A stretch of 33,376 nt of DNA from Desulfurobacteriaceae bacterium. GTDB lineage: Bacteria > Aquificota > Aquificia > Desulfurobacteriales > Desulfurobacteriaceae. The stretch covers positions 1 to 33,376 of the forward strand of contig JALWGN010000059.1 of NCBI GenBank assembly GCA_027013575.1, given 5' to 3'. The notes beneath the pieces were generated by a model that saw nothing but the letters and a program-made list of their open reading frames with translations, did not search any database and had not been told where the DNA came from. The translations under genes and the position numbers were made by a program. Below are positions 26,671 through 33,376 of the stretch, in pieces. How positions within the stretch are numbered: position 1 is the first letter of the stretch; every line of letters begins with the position of its first letter.

Positions 26671-27499
26671 GATGCTTTATGAGGATGAGTCCCTCGCCCT
26701 CTGCTGCGAGGAAGCTCTGCCCGTGATAGAGGAGCTGTTTTTAAGGCTTGACAGGATCCTTCCAGACTTCATAGACGAGGAGTTCTTCCTTGAACTTGCT
26801 GACTCTATTAGGATAAACTTACTCTCAAACCCGGAGTACAAAAGAAGATTTACGGAGGAGAAGATGGGTGTCATTACCGTTACCTACGAGCTCGGCTCAA
26901 TGGGACTTGAAGTAGCAAAGAAGGTTGCAGAGAGACTCGGCTACAGGCTGGTCTTTACAGAGGTTCTCCAGGAGGTTGCGAAGAGGTTAGGAGTTCCTGA
27001 GTGGAAGATAGAGGACTTTAACGAGTTTAAGTACGTTCCGTCAAAACTTTCACTCTTTGACCTCTTCCAGCTTGACAAAGACCTCATAGACTTTGGCGCC
27101 ATCTTTGGAACCAAGAAGAAAGAGATAACTTTTGAGGAGTTTAGAGAAGCACTCGTTAAGGCCGTTACAGCATTTGCCGTTTCAAACAACGTGGTTATCG
27201 TTGGCCACGGAGCTGCCTGTATCCTTCAGGAGTACCCTAACTCCCTTCACGTGAAGGTGGAGGCTCCATTTGCCGACAGGGTTAAGACCTACGCAGAGAA
27301 GACCGGGAAGAGCCTTGACGAGGCAGAGAAGGAGCTGAGGAAGGTGGACGAGAAGGAGGTTATGTTCTACAAGGACATCTGCGGAGAGGACGTAAGGGGA
27401 ATCAACCTCTTCCACATGAAGGTTAACACCTCAAAAGTTCCCGTTGAGGCTGCAACTGAGCTGGTTGTTAACGGCTTTAAGCTCCTTGTAGAGGAGTAG
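26645..27499 (+). CDS. Cytidylate kinase-like family protein with N-terminal extension
   Basis: From about residue 75: VITVTYELGSMGLEVAKKVAERLGYRLVFTEVLQEVAKRLG, VVIVGHGAACILQEYPNSLHVKVEAPFADRVK. TTG 26645 or ATG 26672 start. Confidence 0.75.
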   Translation: MERVQEAIEMLYEDESLALCCEEALPVIEELFLRLDRILPDFIDEEFFLELADSIRINLLSNPEYKRRFTEEKMGVITVTYELGSMGLEVAKKVAERLGYRLVFTEVLQEVAKRLGVPEWKIEDFNEFKYVPSKLSLFDLFQLDKDLIDFGAIFGTKKKEITFEEFREALVKAVTAFAVSNNVVIVGHGAACILQEYPNSLHVKVEAPFADRVKTYAEKTGKSLDEAEKELRKVDEKEVMFYKDICGEDVRGINLFHMKVNTSKVPVEAATELVVNGFKLLVEE

Positions 27500-27500
27500 A

Positions 27501-28076
27501 ATGGTAAAGCTGACAGCTAAAGACGCTCTCATAGTGGTTGACATGCAGAACGACTTTATGCCCTGGGGAAGGCTTCCGGTTCCCGGGGCAGACAAAATAG
27601 TGGAGAAGATTAACCACTACTGCAGGCTCTTTTCCTCTAAGAACCTTCCGGTTTTTGCGACGAGAGACTGGCACCCGGAAAACCACGTCTCCTTTGACGT
27701 TAACGGGGGCAGGTGGCCTGTTCACTGCGTCCAGTGGAGTAAAGGTGCGGAGTTCGTGGAGGGGCTGGAGCTCCCTCCCGACACGTTCATAATAAACAAG
27801 GGAGACAGGCCGGAACTTGAAGCCTACTCAGGGTTTCAGGGAACCGTTCTTAACGAGCTCCTGAAGGAGAGAGGAATAAGGAGAGTTTTCATCTGCGGAG
27901 TGGCTACAGAGTTCTGCGTTAAGAACACCTGCCTGGGAGCTCTCAACCTTGGATATACAGTTTTCCTTCTAAGGGACGGGATAAAGGGGCTGGGGGAGGA
28001 GTCGGAAGAGAGGGCTGTTGAGGAGCTCCTCTCCTCCGGTGCAATCTCCGTTGAGGCCTCTCAGGTTGGCCTTTAG
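27501..28076 (+). CDS. pncA: Nicotinamidase (isochorismatase family)
   Basis: [68 protein letters not shown]. Confidence 0.92.
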   Translation: MVKLTAKDALIVVDMQNDFMPWGRLPVPGADKIVEKINHYCRLFSSKNLPVFATRDWHPENHVSFDVNGGRWPVHCVQWSKGAEFVEGLELPPDTFIINKGDRPELEAYSGFQGTVLNELLKERGIRRVFICGVATEFCVKNTCLGALNLGYTVFLLRDGIKGLGEESEERAVEELLSSGAISVEASQVGL

Positions 28077-29155
28077 TCCTCCTGAAGTTCCTTAAATATT
28101 GATTCAAGGTCTATCGGGAGATCCGACGTTTCGGTGGAGCTCCCCCTCTCACTCTCTTCCCTCTTCCACGGCGGCGTTGTTCCCGTTGCTCTTCCCTTCT
28201 CGTCAAACCCCGTTGCTATAACTGTTACCTGGATGGTTCCTTCAAGGGCTTCGTCAAGGGTTACGCCGAAGAAGAAGTTTGTGTCATCCCTCTTTGTCCT
28301 CTCCTTTATGAGGCCGGCTGCCGCGTACGCCTCGTCAAGGGTAAGGTCTGGGCCTCCGCTGATGTTTACGAGTATCCTGCTTGCTCCCTCTACCTGGACG
28401 TTCTCAAGGAGGGGGTTGTCTATCGCCTTCCTGGCTGCGGTAAGAGCCCTGTCCTCTCCGTCTGCCTCTCCCGTTCCCATAAGGGCGTAACCGCCGCTGT
28501 GCATAACCGTTTTTACGTCCGCAAAGTCAAGGTTTATAAGGCCTGGCTTTGTTATCACCTCGGTTATACCCTTAACCGCCTGGTAGAGAACGTTGTCGGC
28601 AAGCTTGAAGGCGTCCATAATTCCCAGACCCTTGGGGGCAACGGTTATCAGCTTCTGGTTGGGAACTACCATGAGGGTATCAACAAACTCCTTAAGCCTT
28701 CTGATTCCAGCCTCTGCGTACTCCTGACGACGCCTGCCCTCAAAGTCAAAGGGCCTTGTTACAACCCCTACTGTCAGTATCCCCATGTCCTTGGCTATCT
28801 TTGCTACTATTGGGGCTGCCCCAGTTCCCGTTCCTCCTCCCATACCGGCAGTTATGAAGACCATGTCGGAGCCTTCAAGAACTTCCCTTATCTTGGGCTC
28901 ATCTTCAAGGGCTGCCTGCTCCCCAATCTCAGGCTTCCCTCCGGCTCCTAAGCCTTTTGTTAACTTCTCTCCTATCTGAACTTTTACGGGAACGGGCATT
29001 CGGGAGAGAACCTGGGCGTCTGTGTTTACAGCTATAAACTCAACCCCTTCAATTCCCCTTTCGTACATTCGGGCTACGGCGTTCCCTCCTCCGCCGCCTA
29101 CGCCGATTACCTTTATTATAGGTCCCTGGAACTGGTCGTCTGCTACGTCAAACAT
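28073..29155 (-). CDS. ftsZ: Cell division protein FtsZ
   Basis: [52 protein letters not shown]; 360 aa. Confidence 0.97.
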   Translation of the reverse strand: MFDVADDQFQGPIIKVIGVGGGGGNAVARMYERGIEGVEFIAVNTDAQVLSRMPVPVKVQIGEKLTKGLGAGGKPEIGEQAALEDEPKIREVLEGSDMVFITAGMGGGTGTGAAPIVAKIAKDMGILTVGVVTRPFDFEGRRRQEYAEAGIRRLKEFVDTLMVVPNQKLITVAPKGLGIMDAFKLADNVLYQAVKGITEVITKPGLINLDFADVKTVMHSGGYALMGTGEADGEDRALTAARKAIDNPLLENVQVEGASRILVNISGGPDLTLDEAYAAAGLIKERTKRDDTNFFFGVTLDEALEGTIQVTVIATGFDEKGRATGTTPPWKREESERGSSTETSDLPIDLESIFKELQED

Positions 29156-29210
29156 TAATATCCTCCAAAATTTCTGGCTGGTTTAGAATTTTACGTTAAG
29201 GAGGCCGAAG

Positions 29211-30233
29211 GTGGCAAATCTGTTCTTAGGTGTTGATATAGGAAAGGGAACTCAGGACATAGTGGTTCCAGACTTTTCTCTTAACGAGGAGAACTGGCCA
29301 AAGGCTATTCTTCCCTCTCCTACAGAGAAGCTTGCCAGGAAGGTGGCGGAGCTCTCTGGCGACATCGGCGTGTGTGGCTACGTTATGGGAGGGGGGCCTG
29401 TTAAGAGAGCTCTCCTTAACCACCTGAAGAGGGGGTTCTCTGTAAGGATAACGGAGAGGGCGGCAAGGACTGTAAGGGACGACATTGACGAGGTTAGAAG
29501 GCTGGGGTTTGAAGTTGTTACCTCTTTAGATAGGTGTGACGTTTACCTGAGCGACCTGGATATTGAAACTTACCAGAGAATTTTATGGTCAATTGATGGA
29601 AGACTGGAGCTCCCCCTGTTCACCATCGGCATCGCCTGTCAGGATCACGGCTTCGTTAAGGGGCAGAGCGACAGGGTAACCAGGTTCCGTTACCTGAGGG
29701 AGCTCCTTGAGAGGGAGAGGCGGCCCGAGAGGATGGTTGTAACGGAGAGGACGGGTTTCTTTACGAGGTTTGACTCTATACTGGAGCAGCTCTCAGAGAT
29801 GGGGCTCAAGGGTTTTGTTATGGACAGCAAGATTGCGGCCGTTGCCGGTATGGTAGGCTACGCTAAAAGGTTGGGCGTTAAAGAGTTCGTCGTTTTAGAC
29901 GTTGGCAACGGCCACACGCTGGGGGCTTCTGTGAAGGGGGGAGAGGTTGTCGGCCTCTTTGAGCACCACACCAGGATGTTAAACGGTGAGAAGCTGGAGC
30001 TCCTCGTAGGGAAGCTGGTGAGGGGGGGGCTCTCTTTTGAGGAGGTCTTTGAGGACGGAGGACACGGAGCGGTTGTCTTTGAGAGGATAGAGCCTGAGAG
30101 GGTTTTCGTTGTGGGTCCAAACAGGAGGCTTGCCGCAGGGGTGGGAGAGGAGGCTTACCCCCTCGGAGATGCGATGCTCTACGGTTGCGCCGGCCTGGTT
30201 GAGGCGTTCAGGTTTTTAACCTCCGAAGACTGA
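29211..30233 (+). CDS. DUF1786-like actin/ASKHA-fold protein of unknown function
   Basis: FLGVDIGKGTQDIVV phosphate-1-like motif, FVVLDVGNGHTLGASVKGGEVVGLFEHHT; family name from memory. Confidence 0.7.
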   Translation: MANLFLGVDIGKGTQDIVVPDFSLNEENWPKAILPSPTEKLARKVAELSGDIGVCGYVMGGGPVKRALLNHLKRGFSVRITERAARTVRDDIDEVRRLGFEVVTSLDRCDVYLSDLDIETYQRILWSIDGRLELPLFTIGIACQDHGFVKGQSDRVTRFRYLRELLERERRPERMVVTERTGFFTRFDSILEQLSEMGLKGFVMDSKIAAVAGMVGYAKRLGVKEFVVLDVGNGHTLGASVKGGEVVGLFEHHTRMLNGEKLELLVGKLVRGGLSFEEVFEDGGHGAVVFERIEPERVFVVGPNRRLAAGVGEEAYPLGDAMLYGCAGLVEAFRFLTSED

Positions 30234-31034
30234 ATCAACAACTTTAAACATCAGGTCGTCTCTGACTTTTGCGTACCTTGCCGAGGTGTTCGGGGAGGCG
30301 TGGCCTAAGAATGCCTGAATTACCCTTATGTCAACCCCCCTGTCAACTAAAAGGGTGGCGAAGGTATGGCGGAGTTTGTGGGGGTGGAGGTCAACTCCGC
30401 TTTTCTCCTTGATTTTGTTGAAGACGTACCTGGCTCCCTGGTAGGTGAGGGGAAAGAGCCTCTCGGTCTGGCACTTTTCTGCGTAGGAGAGGAGCTCCCC
30501 GGCAAACTCCTCTGTAAGGGGGATGAACCGTTCTTTCCCTCCCTTTCCGACAACCCGCAGAACCTTCCTTCCCCTGTAGTCAACTATGTTCTCCTTTGTC
30601 AGGGAGAGGAGCTCCGAAATCCTCAGTCCGCACTGGAGGATCGTTTTAACCATCAGGTAGTCTCTGTAGCTTTGCTCCCTTGCTGCAGAGAGAACCCGCT
30701 CTACCTCCTCCTCAGTTAGAGCTTCGGGAACCCTCTGCTTAACCTTCTTTATTCTGAGTGAGGGTTTGAAGGGGTTTTTCTCAATCAGTTCCATGTCAAC
30801 CAGGAAGTTAAAGAAGGAGTTTAGGGCCGACATGCGGCGGTTTATCAGTGAAGGGGAACAGTTGAGGGAGCTCCTGAATACCATCAGGTGGGCGGTCTTG
30901 ACGCTTTCAACGGGAATGTCGCTGACGCTCTTTGCAAAGAGGTTCAGGTCGTTTCTGTACTCTTTGAGGGTTCTAGGGGAGAGCTCTTTACTTTTAAAGT
31001 TGATGAAGAGCTCTATCGCCTCTCTTATTTTCAC
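30216..31034 (-). CDS. xer: Tyrosine recombinase, XerC/XerD/XerA-like
   Basis: 272 aa; LQCGLRISELLSLTKENI (Arg I), HPHKLRHTFATLLVDRGVDIRVIQAFLGHASPNTSARYAKV (H-x-L-R-H, H, Tyr). GTG start. Confidence 0.9.
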   Translation of the reverse strand: MKIREAIELFINFKSKELSPRTLKEYRNDLNLFAKSVSDIPVESVKTAHLMVFRSSLNCSPSLINRRMSALNSFFNFLVDMELIEKNPFKPSLRIKKVKQRVPEALTEEEVERVLSAAREQSYRDYLMVKTILQCGLRISELLSLTKENIVDYRGRKVLRVVGKGGKERFIPLTEEFAGELLSYAEKCQTERLFPLTYQGARYVFNKIKEKSGVDLHPHKLRHTFATLLVDRGVDIRVIQAFLGHASPNTSARYAKVRDDLMFKVVDSVFGG

Positions 31035-31057
31035 CTCTCCACCTCCTCTGAGTACCG

Positions 31058-31130
31058 TTTATATATTTCCCCTTACAGCAGTTGCAGGGTATAAGGATAC
31101 TGCTAAGCAGCCTCAGGCGAAATATATCAA
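31058..31130. other. Nested imperfect inverted repeat upstream of xer
   Basis: Outer arms tttatatatttcccc (31058-31072) and ggcgaaatatatcaa (31116-31130) pair at 13 of 15 positions; inner stem agcagt (31077-31082)/actgct (31099-31104). Confidence 0.45.
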
Positions 31131-31221
31131 CGTTTCGGTAAAGGACTGCGCAAACCGATTTTTTCCTCTCTGACCTGGGCTGTTGACGCCGTTCTTTTCT
31201 TCACTGCTATTCTAACTGCAT

Positions 31222-31249
31222 ACCACAACAAATGTCAATTTGTTGTGGT
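31222..31249. repeat. Perfect 28-bp dif-like inverted repeat (11-bp arm, 6-bp centre, 11-bp arm)
   Basis: accacaacaaa-tgtcaa-tttgttgtggt in the xer/C11-peptidase intergenic region. Confidence 0.6.
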
Positions 31250-31381
31250 GAATCTCCCCGATTTTAGACAGATAAAACTATTGATGAAGGTTTGTTTAGG
31301 GGTTAGCGGGAAAGTAAGCGTAGTCCTGAGGAAAATCCTGGTAAAATCCTCATTAAAATTTTGTCTTCTGGAGTGAGGAGG

Positions 31382-33376
31382 ATGAGGAGGAAGTTAGGAG
31401 TTGCGACAGCGTTAGCAGTAGCACTTTCAAGTTGTGGAGGTGGAGCGTCCAGCGACTCCTCTTATTCTTACGATTCTTCCTCCTCTACTGTGACTAAGAG
31501 TGTAACCTACACGGTAAGCACCAGCAGAGCCCCGTTTAACGTTCCACTTTTTAACATTGGAAATGTAGCGTTGGTCTGCGATAACGGAAACACGGTTTAC
31601 TCTCCCGTAGAAAATACGGGAACCCGAGTTAAGTTTGAGGGAGATTCCTTCAACAACTGTGTCCTTACACTAACAGCAGCAGACGGTAGCGTTGTAGCGA
31701 CGACTAATGAAGCTGTTAGTTTGACGGATACTTCAGGTAGCGTATCAGTAGATACATCACTCAATGTTTTAGCAGGGACGGGAGTTGCTACTGCTCCTGC
31801 TCCCGACTCAGATGGAGACCACATAGCAGACTTCTGCGAAGATTCAAAGATAAATCACGACGCACATACGATAGAACAAGCTCCTGTTTACGATAAGACC
31901 GTTATCTTAGTTCTTGAAGCAGACGACTTGGGAGACAGCACTCTCACGGATTATCTTAACCAGAACTTACAGGATTTAATAGACAGCGTTTCTCAAAGCA
32001 ACCTGCAAAACATTAGGTTCTTGGTTATCTACGACGGGTCTAAAGAGAACAACTCCAATGGTTCAGACATTTTTATCATAGACCCGTCAAAGGGAACTAC
32101 TGTTCAGAAACTTGATGATGATATGAGCGATATTCTGAACGGAGCTCCCGTATCAAACTACGCTCAGGACGGACTTCTCTACTGGTATGCAAAGAGCGAT
32201 AACCTTTCTCACCACATAAAGGAAATCCTTGAGATAGCGTTCAGAATTGCTCCTGCTAAGTCCTACGACCTTATCCTATCAGGACACGGAGACGACTGGG
32301 TAAGTCTCCCTACTCCAGAGGAGAGGTCTGTTATTCTGGAGAATGACAGTGGATACTGGACTTGGATAGGAACGAAGCAGTTTGCTACCGATGTTTTAGC
32401 TCCTCTAACCAAAGAGGGAATGAACTTTGACCTCCTTGGTTTTGACGAGTGCTTAATGGGGGACTACCAGAACTTTGTCCTCTACTCTCCGTATGCAAAG
32501 GTAATCCTTGCGTCTCCCTCAATTGAACCTGCTAAAGGTTGGGGAACTGCTTACGCTCAACTGGGAGAACTCTACGCACAATCTCCAGACGGTTGGAGCG
32601 TAGCTAAAAGTATTGTGGATACTTACTACAACGAATGGGAAAATTCCCTCGGGGGTCCTGATGTAGGAGGGTTGATTGCAGTAAAGAGCGACTTTATAAA
32701 GACCCTCAAGGACAAAGCAGAAGCATTCTACAAAGAGGAGAGGGAGTATATACAGAACAACCTAACCAGACTCCAGCAGATTACTCTTATTGATGATAAT
32801 CCAGTTGTAGGTAGAAAGACTATTACTTTGGGAGGAGGAGACGACTTTTACCTTACCGACGGAAGTCTTCGTCCAGACAACTACTACGGTCTTACTGATA
32901 CAGAAAAACAGCAGATAGAGTCCAACCAGCAACTTGTAGAACTCCTTGACCCGATATTTAGGTTCCACACGGGAGCACAGGAGTATAACGCTTGGACTGC
33001 TGGAGGAGCACCTGTTCCTTACTTTAACAAGGTTGGTTTCTTCAGCGTGAATCTCAGTTCTTATCCGATAAAGAGGGAGTTAGAGATAACAGCAAGAGAA
33101 GTTGGAGCGACAGCACTTGAGAACGGGGACGACGCACTCTATACAGCGTCTAAAGACCTTGCAGATTACCTGAGAGAGCAGTTTGGGACGGGATACTACC
33201 TGAAGTATGCTTACTTTGACCCCAACGACAACCAGAAATACACTTACGACTTTGGAACAGGATTTCCTGTAATTGACCCGTATCTGGAAGTAGGTTGGAG
33301 ACAAGCTCAATACTACGAAATCAACCTCTGCAACTACGAGGACTACTACAACGCATACAAAGATGTAGTTCCAGAG
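31382..33376 (+). CDS. Clostripain-like (peptidase C11) lipoprotein, C-terminus truncated by window edge
   Basis: ATG 31382, open to the window end (665 codons). Lipoprotein signal MRRKLGVATALAVALSSCGGG; YDLILSGHGDDW (catalytic His motif) and FDLLGFDECLMG (catalytic Cys, D-x-C-L-M); DSDGDHIADFCE calcium-loop-like motif. Missing from the ORF track because no stop is in the window. Confidence 0.85.
   Translation, partial: MRRKLGVATALAVALSSCGGGASSDSSYSYDSSSSTVTKSVTYTVSTSRAPFNVPLFNIGNVALVCDNGNTVYSPVENTGTRVKFEGDSFNNCVLTLTAADGSVVATTNEAVSLTDTSGSVSVDTSLNVLAGTGVATAPAPDSDGDHIADFCEDSKINHDAHTIEQAPVYDKTVILVLEADDLGDSTLTDYLNQNLQDLIDSVSQSNLQNIRFLVIYDGSKENNSNGSDIFIIDPSKGTTVQKLDDDMSDILNGAPVSNYAQDGLLYWYAKSDNLSHHIKEILEIAFRIAPAKSYDLILSGHGDDWVSLPTPEERSVILENDSGYWTWIGTKQFATDVLAPLTKEGMNFDLLGFDECLMGDYQNFVLYSPYAKVILASPSIEPAKGWGTAYAQLGELYAQSPDGWSVAKSIVDTYYNEWENSLGGPDVGGLIAVKSDFIKTLKDKAEAFYKEEREYIQNNLTRLQQITLIDDNPVVGRKTITLGGGDDFYLTDGSLRPDNYYGLTDTEKQQIESNQQLVELLDPIFRFHTGAQEYNAWTAGGAPVPYFNKVGFFSVNLSSYPIKRELEITAREVGATALENGDDALYTASKDLADYLREQFGTGYYLKYAYFDPNDNQKYTYDFGTGFPVIDPYLEVGWRQAQYYEINLCNYEDYYNAYKDVVPE

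Noticed and set aside
28134-28490. Plus-strand ORFs opposite ftsZ (28134-28490, 28499-28951, 28785-28979)
   Set aside because: Overlap ftsZ on the other strand; no independent evidence.
31058-31130. Known riboswitch or tRNA in the xer upstream region
   Set aside because: Compared from memory with fluoride and c-di-GMP aptamers and with a tRNA cloverleaf; conserved core elements do not match.
31597-31824. Minus-strand ORFs within the right end (31597-31824, 32762-32968, 33080-33310)
   Set aside because: Antisense to the C11 peptidase frame, which is open for 665 codons with clear motifs.
1-33376. CRISPR arrays, rRNA/tRNA genes, IS elements
   Set aside because: No regularly spaced repeats, rRNA-like sequence, cloverleaf or transposase ORF recognised by eye; a tool run (tRNAscan-SE, CRISPR finder) would be needed to exclude them fully.

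Overview
This 33.4 kb window looks like part of a thermophilic, chemolithoautotrophic bacterial chromosome. Gene content suggests Desulfurobacteriaceae/Aquificota; this is inference and I ran no database search. The left end is a reductive-TCA block on the minus strand: ATP-citrate lyase aclA (cut by the window edge) and aclB, monomeric-type NADP isocitrate dehydrogenase, and aconitase. Two tiny predicted membrane ORFs sit inside it. Next come RtcB (+), a stand-alone NIT-sensor protein, an internally duplicated protein of unknown function and a probable DUF505 protein (all -), then a ClC transporter (+). A minus-strand operon follows: DtxR/MntR-type regulator, two tandem MqnE-like radical-SAM paralogs and a coupled 39-aa membrane ORF. 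After that come a TM2/GltD-like fusion flavoprotein, an ADP-ribosylglycohydrolase homolog, a SurA-like protein and an M16 peptidase. A plus-strand block carries murD-ftsW-murG-scpB-cytidylate kinase-like-pncA. Then ftsZ (-), a DUF1786-like protein (+), a Xer-type recombinase (-), and a clostripain-like (C11) lipoprotein protease that runs off the right edge and is absent from the ORF track. Most notable non-gene observations: (1) a perfect 11+6+11 bp dif-like inverted repeat about 190 bp from the xer start codon; (2) a perfect 15-bp inverted repeat that would occlude the Shine-Dalgarno and GTG start of the NIT gene; (3) a palindromic octamer GGAGCTCC present 30 times by hand count, against about 0.5 expected, in three codon registers (HIP1-like); (4) an abrupt T-depletion switch inside murD.
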